Shown one piece after another: positions 48,790-58,540 of a stretch of DNA of 64,000 bases. A program made the position numbers and the translations under genes. Each line of letters starts with the position of its first letter. The first letter of the stretch is position 1. Source of the stretch: Candidatus Helarchaeota archaeon (GTDB taxonomy: Archaea > Asgardarchaeota > Lokiarchaeia > Helarchaeales > HEL-GB-A); contig JABXJT010000011.1 in NCBI GenBank assembly GCA_013375455.1, positions 1 to 64,000 of the forward strand, read 5' to 3'. Under the pieces are notes generated by a model. It was not told the origin of the DNA. It did not search any database and saw only the letters and a program-made list of their open reading frames with translations.

Positions 48790-49053
48790 TTACTTTGTTT
48801 CTTCACCACAATATCCGCAATATTTAGCATCTGCGCGTATTGAGCTACCACACTTGACGCAATGTACTAGACTCTCCCTACCTAAAATGGCCCTCTTTGA
48901 GAATCGCCCAGAACCCAATGCGATTCCAACTATTACAAATGCAATTCCAATAATCACAGCAATTAAAAACTCTAATATGTAAAAAAACCCTATCGCCCCT
49001 AAAATGATTAAAATTGTTCCAATTATCGTTAAGGGTTTGTTCATTTCAATCAC
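48790..49053 (-). CDS. small membrane protein with C-terminal zinc ribbon
   Basis: 87 residues: two membrane helices (LTIIGTILIILGAIGFFYIL and LIAVIIGIAFVIVGIALGS) then a short basic stretch and a zinc ribbon CVKCGSSIRADAKYCGYCGEE at the cytosolic C-terminus. This domain order is common in archaeal proteins of unknown role. GTG start. It is convergent with the DDTD gene across 11 bases. Confidence 0.8.
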   Translation of the reverse strand: MIEMNKPLTIIGTILIILGAIGFFYILEFLIAVIIGIAFVIVGIALGSGRFSKRAILGRESLVHCVKCGSSIRADAKYCGYCGEETK

Positions 49054-49195
49054 TTACGTCTTTATTACATTCGTAATTATTTAATTACTATTAGAAAATT
49101 TTTTATGAATAATAAACTAACAGTTAATTAGTAACAATTAGTTACATTTAAATACGAAAAAAAGAATTAAACTTATTGATCTCATAGATTTACGC

Positions 49196-50593
49196 TTGGT
49201 GGTTAAGATTAAGATTTTTGAAGGATTGAATAATGCGTTTCGAAAATTGCGTGGGCTTCCGATAGTGGATAAGAAGGCAGTAGAAGAATTGATTCTTGAT
49301 TTACAACGCATGTTCTTAAAAGCTGACGTTAATATTGAATTAGTTAATGCCTTGAGTGAAAGAATAAGACACCGAACCATGAAAGAACATAAACCTCCGG
49401 TAATATCTTTGGGTGATTACACGACTAAAGTTGTATACGAAGAGCTTACGAATTTTATAGGAAAACAATCATATCCTGTCAATATTGAGCAAGAAAAACC
49501 AAATGTAATTCTTTTAATTGGAATTCAGGGGTCAGGTAAAACTACCTCAGCGGCGAAATTGGGCTACTTCTTTAAAAAGAAGAAGTTTAAGACTGCTTTA
49601 GTTTGTGCAGATACATATCGTCCTGGTGCTTATGATCAGTTATCCCAGCTTGCTGAAAAAATCGAAGTACCTCTTTATGGAGAACCCGAGTCAAAAGATA
49701 GTGTGGCTATCGCAAAGAAAGGGGTCAAACATTTCATTGCTGATAAAATGCAGGTTATCATCGTTGATTCCGCAGGTAGGCACAAGGATGAGAAAGATTT
49801 AATGAAAGAAATGGTTAAAATTGAACGAGCCATTAAACCGTTCGAAATAATTCTAGTGATCGATGGTACTATAGGTCAACAAGCGGCAAGCCAAGCCCAT
49901 GCATTCAATCAAGCTACCCAGATTGGGTCTATTTTCGTGACAAAGCTAGATGGCTCAGCAAAAGGTGGTGGGGCTTTATCTGCGGTTGCTACCACGGGTG
50001 CACCAATTAAATTTATTGGCATTGGAGAACGTGTTGATGACCTTGAAAAATTTGATCCGAAGAGTTTTATCGGTCGAATAATTGGCATTCCCGACTTAAA
50101 CATGATTCTTGAGAAGGTCAAAGAAGCAGAAATCCCAATGTCGAGGGATTTACAAACAAAGTTTCTAAGCGGGCGTTTTAATCTGAGGGATATGTATGAA
50201 CAAATGAAATCTGTTCGTAAAATGGGACCTTTAGGTAAATTATTACAAATGATGGGCGTAGGGTCTAAATTACCTGATGGTTTCCAAGATATCGCTGAGG
50301 ATAAACTTAATCAGTGGAAATTCATAATGGACTCAATGACAGCAGCTGAAATGGAAGATCCAAAAATCATTAATAGTTCCAGAATGAATCGAATCGCACG
50401 AGGATCTGGCACCAACTCAAGAGATGTTAAAGAACTCGTCAAACAATACAATATGGTCAAAAAAATGGTCAAAAAGTTTGGAAAGAGCCGTGGATTCAGG
50501 AAAGGCATGCCAGGCGGCTTTCCTAAAGGTGGAGGTCCTCCTGGTTTTCCTGGAGGTAAAGTGCCTGGATTAAAAAAATTCAAATTCAAATGA
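49196..50593 (+). CDS. srp54: signal recognition particle GTPase SRP54
   Basis: Co-translational targeting GTPase that binds 7S RNA and signal peptides. N domain 1-90, G domain with GIQGSGKTTSAAKLGYF, VCADTYRPGAYDQL, VDSAGRHKDE, TKLDGSAKGGGALS, and a Met-rich M domain (LLQMMGVGSKLPDGF, SRMNRIARGSGT) with a Gly/Pro-rich tail. 465 residues is typical. Start is TTG at 49196 or the adjoining GTG. The C-terminal GMPGGFPKGGGPPGFPGG tail is longer in Gly/Pro than most. Confidence 0.95.
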   Translation: MVVKIKIFEGLNNAFRKLRGLPIVDKKAVEELILDLQRMFLKADVNIELVNALSERIRHRTMKEHKPPVISLGDYTTKVVYEELTNFIGKQSYPVNIEQEKPNVILLIGIQGSGKTTSAAKLGYFFKKKKFKTALVCADTYRPGAYDQLSQLAEKIEVPLYGEPESKDSVAIAKKGVKHFIADKMQVIIVDSAGRHKDEKDLMKEMVKIERAIKPFEIILVIDGTIGQQAASQAHAFNQATQIGSIFVTKLDGSAKGGGALSAVATTGAPIKFIGIGERVDDLEKFDPKSFIGRIIGIPDLNMILEKVKEAEIPMSRDLQTKFLSGRFNLRDMYEQMKSVRKMGPLGKLLQMMGVGSKLPDGFQDIAEDKLNQWKFIMDSMTAAEMEDPKIINSSRMNRIARGSGTNSRDVKELVKQYNMVKKMVKKFGKSRGFRKGMPGGFPKGGGPPGFPGGKVPGLKKFKFK

Positions 50594-50642
50594 AATTTTC
50601 GACCAGCTTTTTTAAAAACTAATTTTCTTTCGCAGATCCAAG

Positions 50643-51230
50643 TCATGATAGTTTATCAATTTCTGAATAGAATTTTAAAATTGTTAGATAACTCCTCATT
50701 TTAATGGGCAAATCCTGTATTCCAAATTCTGCTGGATTTAAATTAGAAATGAGTTGGTCCCCTATTTTTTTCATTATTGGGATTAATAAAATCAACTCAT
50801 CTCGTGTAATATTACTCAATCCTGCTGTAGAGTTCTCATTAGCCATAAAAATCTGTGCATTCTCCCCGAAATCAGAAAAAGCATCCTGGGCCTTCTTATC
50901 TTGGATCCAAATTCCTGGAGTTGATTGGATTTTTCGAGACCCCTGTAGCTCATTTCTTTTATCTAGAGCCTTCATCAACAACATGCCAATTGATCGTTCA
51001 TCAGGGCCTAAATATCTCAACTTCCTCCCCACGTAGTGAATTACCACGTCATCTGCTTGAAACACCAAATAAACTCGTGTATTCTTTCTAATTTGATGGG
51101 ATAAGAAATAGGCACCTTGGATGCACATGATAATTTCATAGATTTCAGGGGGAAATCCCTCTCTAAAATAATTTTTCTTAATTTCAAAACACGAATCTAA
51201 TAATAAATATATAGATACTTCAAAATTCAA
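50643..51230 (-). CDS. trmY: TrmY-type tRNA pseudouridine-54 N1-methyltransferase
   Basis: SPOUT-class methyltransferase that converts pseudouridine 54 in archaeal tRNAs to N1-methylpseudouridine. Signature: GAYFLSHQIRKNTRVYLVF, then LRYLGPDERSIGMLLMKAL with the RYLxPDERS motif. SAM site near MANENSTAGLSNITRDELI. The C-terminal part (residues 150-195) is a less conserved helix. ATG start; the opposite srp54 gene ends 50 bases away. Confidence 0.8.
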   Translation of the reverse strand: MNFEVSIYLLLDSCFEIKKNYFREGFPPEIYEIIMCIQGAYFLSHQIRKNTRVYLVFQADDVVIHYVGRKLRYLGPDERSIGMLLMKALDKRNELQGSRKIQSTPGIWIQDKKAQDAFSDFGENAQIFMANENSTAGLSNITRDELILLIPIMKKIGDQLISNLNPAEFGIQDLPIKMRSYLTILKFYSEIDKLS

Positions 51231-51246
51231 TTGATTCTCATCTGAA

Positions 51247-52035
51247 TTACTTTAATTTTTCCTTTCTGGAGAAAACTTCTCGTTGAAATTTAATTTCTTT
51301 TTTATATATTTGGGAAAAATTCATCAATTTCCCTAAAATGGTTGCCCAGGTCCCCACAATTTTACCCCCCCCAAAAAGTGATAGTTCCCCTAATTCATTA
51401 TTGATGTATTCGAATAGCTCCTTAGGAAGCAATTCAGTTTTTGTTCTATAGAGTGAGGAAATACGGGTTCCCATTTTCTCATTATCTTTTTTTATTGCTA
51501 ATGGACAAATAATGCATTTTTCTATCCGATTTTTAATTAGACTTAAATTGATCAATTCAAGAAGGAACTGTAGGTTTACTTCTCTATCGATTCGTAAGGT
51601 ACGTGAAAAAAACGATGCTCTGCATAAGTATGAAGGTAACATGCAAAAATTTCGAACTACATAAATAGGGTGCGTCTTTTTTGGAGGTTCGTATGTTAAT
51701 CGGTAAAAAACCTGTTTTCCTTGTCGATTTTTCGTTAATATTCCTTGTTTTTCTAATTGGTTCAGGTACGTACTTATTGTACTTCTAGAAACTTTATCAA
51801 AAAATTTTTCATATTCCTCATTTATTTTCTCGGTAATGATCTCTTCTTTCTTCACCACATAAAACCACAAGAAAATTCCTAAAAGATGATTTTCGTGTAA
51901 CCTTCCTTTCATTACATTTTTTTCCGAAACTTCAAACCTTTTATTCCAAATGTCACGCAACGTGGGTTCTCTGTTTTCAACATACTCGCGAATTGCTTGA
52001 AAATCACAGAAACCTAAAACAGAAGTGGTGTCCAT
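51247..52035 (-). CDS. winged-helix transcriptional regulator-like protein
   Basis: 262 residues. Residues about 75-125 (YEKFFDKVSRSTISTYLNQLEKQGILTKNRQGKQVFYRLTYE) are a clear winged helix of the kind found in archaeal ArsR/MarR-like regulators. The rest is helical with two Cys/Pro-rich spots (CMLPSYLCRA, KCIICPLAI) that may bind metal. ATG start 75 bases from the divergent DUF1464 gene, so it could regulate that gene or itself. Also followed closely by trmY on the same strand. Confidence 0.68.
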   Translation of the reverse strand: MDTTSVLGFCDFQAIREYVENREPTLRDIWNKRFEVSEKNVMKGRLHENHLLGIFLWFYVVKKEEIITEKINEEYEKFFDKVSRSTISTYLNQLEKQGILTKNRQGKQVFYRLTYEPPKKTHPIYVVRNFCMLPSYLCRASFFSRTLRIDREVNLQFLLELINLSLIKNRIEKCIICPLAIKKDNEKMGTRISSLYRTKTELLPKELFEYINNELGELSLFGGGKIVGTWATILGKLMNFSQIYKKEIKFQREVFSRKEKLK

Positions 52036-52110
52036 TAGTTCTTTTAAATACTTAGAAACTATTTAAAACCTCTTCTGAGTTGATTAGATCAGATATGTCA
52101 CTGAAAAAAG

Positions 52111-53202
52111 ATGATGCTTTTGGCCGTCCGCGTAGTTGGAATTGATCCTGGAACTGACTCCTGGGGCATTGTTGGATTGGAAGATGGGACAATAATACTA
52201 GATACATCAATTCCAACAAAACGAGTGATCGAAAAACCATTACTCATCGTGGAAATACTCCAATCGCTTAAAAATATCGATTTAGTTGTCGCTCCGAGTG
52301 GTCACGGTCTCCCAAATACCCCCATACAAGCACTAACTGAGCGGGATTTATTCTTTTTAACAGTAAAAAAGAAGATTTCAGCGAAAATTACGGGTTTAGG
52401 TGAAATCGCACGTCTTCTTAAAGAGAAAGGGTTCAAGGGCTATTTCATCCCAAGTGTTAAACTTTTGGAAACCGTACCGACTCATCGTAAAATAAATAAA
52501 ATTGATATGGGGACTGCCGATAAAGTTTGTAGCGCCGCTTTGGGCATACACGATCAATCAATCCGGCTAAATATTGATTATTCGGACGTATCTTTCATTC
52601 TAGTAGAAATGGGAACTGGATTTAACGCAATTCTAGGGATACAAAATGGACAAATTGTCGATGGAATTGGGGGAAGTCAAGGGTGCGCAGGTTTTTTGGC
52701 TTGTGGTGGAATTGATGGCGAACTTGCATATTTACTAGATGATATTTATAAGAGGACGATTTATAGCGGTGGCGCATCTTCTGTTGCCGGTTATAAGGAT
52801 TTAAGTCCAGAAGAATTCGTTTTATTAGCTGAAAAAGATGGTAAATTTAAGGTTGCGCAAGATTTTCTCATTGAAGGGCTCCTCAAAGATATCAATGCAA
52901 TGCTGATCTCTGTTAAACACCCCAAAGAAATTCTTCTATCCGGAAGATTAGCGAAAATTGAAACAATTTTCAATTTATTAAAAGACAATTTATCAGATAT
53001 TGCTCCTGTTCTTAGGATGCGAGGCCTCCCTTCGGTCCAAATTGCAAAAGAAGCGGCTCAAGGGGCAGCCATTATTGCAAATGGGTTAGCTAACGGAAAA
53101 TTTAAACCTTTAATCGATAATTTAAAACTTTTGGAGGCAAAGGGAACGGTACTTGATCATATATACTTTAAAGAAATTGAGAGATACAAAAAATCAGGCT
53201 AG
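52111..53202 (+). CDS. DUF1464 (predicted butyrate-kinase-like ASKHA) protein
   Basis: 363-residue ASKHA-fold protein. VVGIDPGTDSWGIVGLEDG is the phosphate-1 motif; FILVEMGTGFNAILGIQNG and GGIGGSQGCAGF follow; EILLSGRLAKIE and AAQGAAIIANGLANGKF complete the fold. It matches the archaeal DUF1464 group annotated as predicted butyrate kinase, but no phosphotransbutyrylase is near, so substrate is open. ATGs at 52111 and 52114 both follow a purine run. Confidence 0.83.
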   Translation: MMLLAVRVVGIDPGTDSWGIVGLEDGTIILDTSIPTKRVIEKPLLIVEILQSLKNIDLVVAPSGHGLPNTPIQALTERDLFFLTVKKKISAKITGLGEIARLLKEKGFKGYFIPSVKLLETVPTHRKINKIDMGTADKVCSAALGIHDQSIRLNIDYSDVSFILVEMGTGFNAILGIQNGQIVDGIGGSQGCAGFLACGGIDGELAYLLDDIYKRTIYSGGASSVAGYKDLSPEEFVLLAEKDGKFKVAQDFLIEGLLKDINAMLISVKHPKEILLSGRLAKIETIFNLLKDNLSDIAPVLRMRGLPSVQIAKEAAQGAAIIANGLANGKFKPLIDNLKLLEAKGTVLDHIYFKEIERYKKSG

Positions 53203-53220
53203 CCCTATAAAAAATGAGAA

Positions 53221-54339
53221 TCAATCAAATAATGGAACTTCTTTCTGTTCTTTTTCTTTTGCTTCTTCTTCCTCTTCTTGAATAGGAACAGGTTTTGGTG
53301 TAACAACAGTTCCAACAGGTGTTTGTGGTAACTGCGCGATTAGTTCCTGTAAGCTTGATTCGATACTAAGACCTGGTTTCTCAACCAATTCTGGTTCCAT
53401 TAATTTCATTATGGCTAATTTCTTACTTTCATGAATACGTCTCATCATCATGTTTTTAATGTCAGGATCCGATCTTATCGTGTAAACGTCGAGATTGATA
53501 ATGAAATCAATGATTTGGTCACAATAATCTCTTAGATATTCTTCATCCTCTAGGGAGTCAATTTTTACATTAACAATTCCGTCCGTCATTATGTCGAAAT
53601 CATCCATCCAACGTTTATCCCAATTGATTGAAGCTAAATCGGCAATTGGATACAATTTGTTTTTCCGACGCCATTCTCTCATCTTTTTAGTTTTCTCTTG
53701 TTCTTCTTTCAGGCGTTCCTGCTCTTCTAATCGAGCTAATTTCGTTTTTTCTTCTTGAATTTTCTGTTCTAGCTCGGCTTTTCGTTTCTCTAGGAATTCC
53801 TCCCTCTTTATCTCTCTTAATCTTTGAGAGAGGGCAATTTTCTCATCAATTATTTCATTCAATTTTTTTAAGATTTTTGGATGGATTTTTAATTTATTGG
53901 TTTCGCCTAAGGAAGCTAATGTATTCTTCATGTCATCTTTATTCCACGCTGTCTTTGTTTTAATTAACAAGCGTCCTTTCAATTCAGATGGACCTATTTC
54001 TATGTATACACGCCCGCCATATTTGATAATCTTTCCATATTTTAAGTGGTTTAGTTCTATATTCCAAAGTTCGCTTCTTAACATGGGATGGGCGAAATAC
54101 CTTTTGATATCAATCGACCTGTACTTGGGTGAGTCCACATTAAGGATGGACCCCGTAAATTTAAAATGCTCTATTATTTTAAAAAGATACGCTATGGCCT
54201 GCTCGACTGTTTTCTTTGGAGTTGGATATTCAAAGATTACACTTTTATCATTGAATTGTATTTCCAAACGGTTAAAAGCCAACTTCTTTTTTAGTAACTT
54301 TTCTAGTCTTCTTTCTGCCTCTGGCTTTTCCATGGTCAT
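53221..54339 (-). CDS. hypothetical coiled-coil protein
   Basis: 372 residues, not recognised. An N-terminal alpha/beta part (1-160, with RLEIQFNDKSVIFEYPTPKK and YGGRVYIEIGPSELKGRLLI) leads to a long charged coiled coil (about 165-230, KREEFLEKRKAELEQKIQEE and on), then an alpha-helical domain and an acidic tail (EEEEEAKEKEQKEVPLFD). The upstream region is a long polypurine tract on the coding strand. Possibly a structural or scaffold protein. Confidence 0.68.
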   Translation of the reverse strand: MTMEKPEAERRLEKLLKKKLAFNRLEIQFNDKSVIFEYPTPKKTVEQAIAYLFKIIEHFKFTGSILNVDSPKYRSIDIKRYFAHPMLRSELWNIELNHLKYGKIIKYGGRVYIEIGPSELKGRLLIKTKTAWNKDDMKNTLASLGETNKLKIHPKILKKLNEIIDEKIALSQRLREIKREEFLEKRKAELEQKIQEEKTKLARLEEQERLKEEQEKTKKMREWRRKNKLYPIADLASINWDKRWMDDFDIMTDGIVNVKIDSLEDEEYLRDYCDQIIDFIINLDVYTIRSDPDIKNMMMRRIHESKKLAIMKLMEPELVEKPGLSIESSLQELIAQLPQTPVGTVVTPKPVPIQEEEEEAKEKEQKEVPLFD

Positions 54340-54364
54340 TCCCTTTTTTCCTTATCCAAACTCA

Positions 54365-54414
54365 TTCCCTTTTTCTTTTTCTTCCTTTTTCTATTTTTTC
54401 CTTTCTTTTTTCTT
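54365..54414. repeat. polypyrimidine/polypurine tract
   Basis: 50 bases of pyrimidines on the plus strand broken by a single A (54393). On the minus strand it is a polypurine leader 26 bases before the start at 54339. Such tracts can form triplex or act as unstructured leaders. The surrounding 240-base gap (54340-54578) has no other gene. Confidence 0.7.
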
Positions 54415-54578
54415 GACCAATAGGAGGAAAGCAGTCCAAAATTCTGATTTCTCAATGAATGAAGTACTTTTGTTAAGGCATTCACTTAGCTATAATAGAG
54501 ATGGCACTTAAATATAATTTATTTTTCAAACAAATGTTTATTTGAATTAATTAAAAACGAAACGAAGGAAAGGATCTT

Positions 54579-56117
54579 TTGAGCGTTTTACTTATCACTG
54601 GAAATATGGCTCACGATATAATTAAGGAATATATTGAGCCCTTTGCGAATCAAGTTAAATTGATTAAATTGCCCATTTCAATCGCCGCTTTTATAACCCC
54701 TAAACTCGTGGTAAACCAGCTAAAAGACATGGATCTCTCCCAATACGAATCCATCGTAGTTCCAGGTTTGATGAGAGGTTCCTGCCAGCCAATCGAGGAT
54801 GCTCTAAAAATACCAACTTTCAAAGGCCCCCGGTATGCAAGTGATCTTCCAATAATCTTGGATGAACCCATTCAACTATCCAAAGAAATTCCTGCAGATA
54901 AATTATTATTGAATCAGGGAATTGAGGAATACGATCAATTAATCAAAAAGTTACTGCAATCTCGTCCATCCCACCCTTTCATTCAACTTGAATCTTATAG
55001 AATTGGAATGGATTTCCCTCCTCTGATCTTGGCTGAAATTGTTGATGCCCCTAAACTGTCGCTTCAAAAAATCATTTCAACAGGTCGATACTTCCTTAAA
55101 AATGGTGCTCACATGCTTGATATTGGGGCCATTGTTGGTCAAAATAATGCTAAAAAAATTGGTAAAATCGTTGAGGCGGTCAAATCTACACTAAAGGTCC
55201 CTATAAGTATTGATAGTTTGTTGCCCGAGGAAATTGAAATTGCAGTAGAGGCCGGCGCTGATTTAATTTTAAGTCTAGATGCAGGAAACATGGATGCTCT
55301 AAAGAATTTGCCTAAGGATCGGATCGTTACAATCATACCTACAAATATTAGGGAAGGAATTTTTCCCAAATCTCCTGAGGAACGAGTAAAACTGTTACTA
55401 AAGAATATCAATAATGCGAAACGGTTTGGGTTTGATAGAATTCTCGTGGATCCTCTCTTAGAATCCCCTATTTCCCCTGGCTTGATGAAATCACTTGAGA
55501 CATTTCTCCAATTTCGGAAAAGAGATCCCACCATTCCCCTTTTGTACGGTGCAGGCAACGTTTCGGAATTAATTGACGCGGACAGTACCGGGATAAATGC
55601 ATTACTAGCTTGTATTGCGGTGGAATTGGGCATTTCCGTGATATTAACAACTGAATATAGTAATAAAACAAGGAAAACAGTCGATGAATTATCTACTGGT
55701 TTAAAAATGGCTTTTCTGGCAAATTATAAGAAACGCCCTTCCGTTGGCCTCCCTTTTAATCTGTTACGAGCAAAAAACAAGAAAAAATATGATATTGCTC
55801 CAAAAATTCCTTCCATCCCCCCCATCCTTGTTACAGAGTTTGATGAATCTTACTCACTCGATTCCAAGGGATATTTTAAAATATGGATTGATCAAGAGAA
55901 CCAATTGATTTCTATCCTATATTATCACGATTCCCAACCCCATAGCCTGATTCAAGGAACTTCGGCTGAGGCGCTCGGGAAAAAAATATTAAGTTTGAAT
56001 TACATTCAAGATCCGAGTCATATTTTCTATTTAGGTAGAGAATTAGAACGCGCTGAAATCGCTTTATTCTTAGGGAAAGATTACGTGCAAGACCTAAAAT
56101 TTGCAGAGGTATTGTGA
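54579..56117 (+). CDS. dihydropteroate-synthase-like protein (H4MPT synthesis)
   Basis: 512 residues of the archaeal DHPS-related family. The N-terminal 170 residues (LLITGNMAHDIIKEYIEPF, VVPGLMRGSCQPIEDAL) are specific to this family. The TIM barrel follows, with FLKNGAHMLDIGAIVGQNN, VPISIDSLLPEEIEIAVEAGADLILSLDAG, and DRILVDPLLESPISPG equivalent to DHPS loops. It probably couples the pterin to the arylamine side chain. The stop overlaps the mptA start (TGATG), which strongly supports a joint role. TTG start. Confidence 0.85.
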   Translation: MSVLLITGNMAHDIIKEYIEPFANQVKLIKLPISIAAFITPKLVVNQLKDMDLSQYESIVVPGLMRGSCQPIEDALKIPTFKGPRYASDLPIILDEPIQLSKEIPADKLLLNQGIEEYDQLIKKLLQSRPSHPFIQLESYRIGMDFPPLILAEIVDAPKLSLQKIISTGRYFLKNGAHMLDIGAIVGQNNAKKIGKIVEAVKSTLKVPISIDSLLPEEIEIAVEAGADLILSLDAGNMDALKNLPKDRIVTIIPTNIREGIFPKSPEERVKLLLKNINNAKRFGFDRILVDPLLESPISPGLMKSLETFLQFRKRDPTIPLLYGAGNVSELIDADSTGINALLACIAVELGISVILTTEYSNKTRKTVDELSTGLKMAFLANYKKRPSVGLPFNLLRAKNKKKYDIAPKIPSIPPILVTEFDESYSLDSKGYFKIWIDQENQLISILYYHDSQPHSLIQGTSAEALGKKILSLNYIQDPSHIFYLGRELERAEIALFLGKDYVQDLKFAEVL

Positions 56118-57067
56118 TGAGTAAATTACCAGATCCCCAGAATCAACTTCCTAAATATATGATATCCATTGACAAAGTCGGAGTCGTTAATCTACGCAAA
56201 CGTATTAAAATTCTCCATGGTAACAAAACATATGAATTTTCTCCCCTATTTTCCGCCTTTGTTAAGCTACCTAAACAACAACGCGGCATTCACATGTCCC
56301 GGAGTAGCGAAACAGTCGAGGAAGTTATTGACGAGCTCTCCTATCAGGCATATTCTAGCCTTGAAAGTGTTTGCAAAGCGATGGCTGAAACTTTACTTAA
56401 AAAACATGAGTATTCTGCACGATCCGAGGTTATATCTGAGGGTATTTTAGTTATTGATACTCTTCAAGAAGGATTTGGAAAAAGACAAAAGGCCTATGAA
56501 GTCTTTTCTAAAGCAATAGCAGTACGGTCTGGGAACTCATTTAAAACAAGCTTATTTTTAGGTGCCTCAGCTGAAGGTATCACCACGTGTCCTTGTGCTA
56601 AAGAATTGATGCAATCTTATGCAAAAGATATCATCCTTGAGCGCAGCGAGTTTTTTAAATTAAATTCAGATAAAATTGACCAGCTATTAAATTTGATTCC
56701 GATTGCTTCCCATAGTCAAAGATCGAAGGGAACTTTAACTGTTGAATTATCCAATGAACGTGAAGTCGATATTCTAAATCTTACTGAGATAATTGAAACC
56801 TCAATGTCCGGAATAGTCCAAGATGTTTTAAAAAGGCCTGATGAAGGAAAACTGGTTCGATTAGCCCACCTTAATCCTCTTTTCATTGAAGATACCCTTA
56901 GAGTAATGGCACAACAAGTCGTGAAAAAATTCTCAACCCTCTCAGATACCAGCCAAATCTTTTTTAGAGTAGAGAGTATGGAGAGTGTTCATGCTTATAA
57001 TGCAAGCGCAGAAAAACAAACTACGCTAGGGGAATTAAAGAAAGAATTTCAAGACAATAATCACTAA
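56117..57067 (+). CDS. mptA: GTP cyclohydrolase MptA
   Basis: First enzyme of tetrahydromethanopterin synthesis, Fe(II)-dependent GTP cyclohydrolase of the MptA/FolE2 type. VVNLRKRIKILHGNKTYEFSP, GIHMSRSSETV, GASAEGITTCPCAKELM (metal Cys and catalytic region) and VGVV-type strands. About 316 residues is normal. ATG at 56117 is used, seven bases after AGAGG and overlapping the previous stop. A homolog in folate users would be FolE2, but the DHPS-like partner points to H4MPT. Confidence 0.92.
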   Translation: MSKLPDPQNQLPKYMISIDKVGVVNLRKRIKILHGNKTYEFSPLFSAFVKLPKQQRGIHMSRSSETVEEVIDELSYQAYSSLESVCKAMAETLLKKHEYSARSEVISEGILVIDTLQEGFGKRQKAYEVFSKAIAVRSGNSFKTSLFLGASAEGITTCPCAKELMQSYAKDIILERSEFFKLNSDKIDQLLNLIPIASHSQRSKGTLTVELSNEREVDILNLTEIIETSMSGIVQDVLKRPDEGKLVRLAHLNPLFIEDTLRVMAQQVVKKFSTLSDTSQIFFRVESMESVHAYNASAEKQTTLGELKKEFQDNNH

Positions 57068-57071
57068 CTTA

Positions 57072-57407
57072 CTATTTTTTCTTCATTCGTTGGATTAACT
57101 CATTACCTTTGGATATAAAATCCATCCAAGTCTTTTCTAACGCGGGACTGAAAGAACCACTTTCAAGATTCTTCAAAAATTTTAGAAAGTCCCCAATGAT
57201 AGGTGCTTTAAATAATCTAGCCATTGCTCCGTCTGTTCCATAAACATTAACTTCCTTAATTATTGCTGTTTCAACTTTCTCTTGGATCCCAAGCCCTTTT
57301 AAGAGTATCTCCCCATTTTCTTCTTGAATTTTTAAATAACTGATGTCTTCAACCGCAAGATACTCCTTTTTACCAGGCTCAAGAACCATAACTTTAAATT
57401 CGCACAT
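57072..57407 (-). CDS. CooT-family nickel-binding-like protein
   Basis: 111 residues starting MCEFKVMVLEPGKKEYLAVEDISYLKIQEENGEI, the beta-rich fold and Met-Cys start of CooT proteins, whose N-terminal Cys binds nickel in a dimer. The usual CooT is about 65 residues; here a C-terminal helical extension (about 70-111) is added. CooT assists carbon monoxide dehydrogenase maturation in bacteria; no CODH is present in this window. Confidence 0.72.
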   Translation of the reverse strand: MCEFKVMVLEPGKKEYLAVEDISYLKIQEENGEILLKGLGIQEKVETAIIKEVNVYGTDGAMARLFKAPIIGDFLKFLKNLESGSFSPALEKTWMDFISKGNELIQRMKKK

Positions 57408-57478
57408 TTAACCTTACCTCAGATACTATCTTATTAATAATTAACAATTAGAAATTCAATTAAAATTTTGTCCAAACC

Positions 57479-58525
57479 TTAAATTTTTAGAATATATTCC
57501 CCCAAACGTCCTGCTTTTGAACCAATAACGATTTGATAATGTTGTTTTCCATTGATATTATTTATAACTAACTCCAATTCTCCTTTCGCTTTAACTTTTT
57601 CGCCCTCTTCAACGGCTGCATCAAACAATCCTTCATACGAAATTATTTCTCTGATATTTTCAACATTCTCCCCGTTTAGAATATCTACGTCTGAGATTTC
57701 AAATTTTGCGGGTAAAAACAAGGCCTCTGAATCCTTTAATTTCGCTTGGATTTCAATCTGTCCTTTTCTGACAAAAGTTTTATCTCCATATTTCTCATCA
57801 ATTTCTTCTGGATTTCGTATGGGGTGGATGGAAAAGCGCGTATCTCTAAACATTCCCATATTCCACTTTCGTTTGAATAATTCTGCTGCATCGTCGCGAC
57901 TCATCCCAAAGCGTTCCGACTTATCTTTTTGCCATCTCTCAGCTTCAATTTCATTCAGTGGCAATAGGTTCGGATGCCCTTTCTCAAAGATATTCTTCAT
58001 TGTTCGCCTGAGTTTTGAGGAGTTTTCCTTACCATGGACGGTTATATCAAGGTCTGAGAAATCTGGATTATGAATATCCAATAAAATTGATCCCGTCACT
58101 CCAAATGCATCCAGAGATACGCCTGCATGCTTAGATAGAGTTGTAACTAAATTTTTTAATTTTTCTTGGAGGGGATCCAAATTTGCGCTCATAGATATTT
58201 CCTTTAATTTCTGTTGTGTTGAATAAAATTGCTTTATGAATTTAAGAGGTACTGCTGAAAATACCACGTCACTGTAACTATCTTTAAATAGATACTGAGG
58301 GTAATCTTTCTCGAGAAATTGAAAGGTATTTATTACCGCTTGCGCAGAATAGTGAGGTAGCATGCGCTTCAAGCCTTGATCTCCATACTTCCATTTTCCC
58401 GAGTCAGAGGGTACGTACTTGAGATATGAAATAATCCAGTTTGGAGGATGAACATATCCAATAACACAAAAGAAAAAGTCTTCTATTGTCTGAATGAAAT
58501 CTCTATCTAATGGGATATAATCCAA
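57479..58525 (-). CDS. nucleotidyltransferase-like protein, paralog 2
   Basis: 348 residues. A Pol-beta-type nucleotidyltransferase core sits near 140-165: FGVTGSILLDIHNPDFSDLDITVHG, with Gly-Ser and the Asp-x-Asp pair expected for metal. It starts with a helical/beta cap (DRDFIQTIEDFFFCVIGYVHPPNWIISYLKY) and ends with a beta domain (ENIREIISYEGLFDAAVEEGEKVKAKGELE). The gene just upstream has the same plan throughout, so the two are tandem paralogs. Substrate not known; several archaea carry single copies annotated as DNA polymerase beta-like. Confidence 0.75.
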   Translation of the reverse strand: MDYIPLDRDFIQTIEDFFFCVIGYVHPPNWIISYLKYVPSDSGKWKYGDQGLKRMLPHYSAQAVINTFQFLEKDYPQYLFKDSYSDVVFSAVPLKFIKQFYSTQQKLKEISMSANLDPLQEKLKNLVTTLSKHAGVSLDAFGVTGSILLDIHNPDFSDLDITVHGKENSSKLRRTMKNIFEKGHPNLLPLNEIEAERWQKDKSERFGMSRDDAAELFKRKWNMGMFRDTRFSIHPIRNPEEIDEKYGDKTFVRKGQIEIQAKLKDSEALFLPAKFEISDVDILNGENVENIREIISYEGLFDAAVEEGEKVKAKGELELVINNINGKQHYQIVIGSKAGRLGEYILKI

Positions 58526-58540
58526 TTCTTCTCTACCTAA

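Noticed and set aside
53897..54511. 204-residue plus-strand frame over the coiled-coil gene and polypyrimidine tract
   Set aside because: Phe/Ser-rich translation produced by the T-rich strand; the opposite strand encodes a plausible protein.
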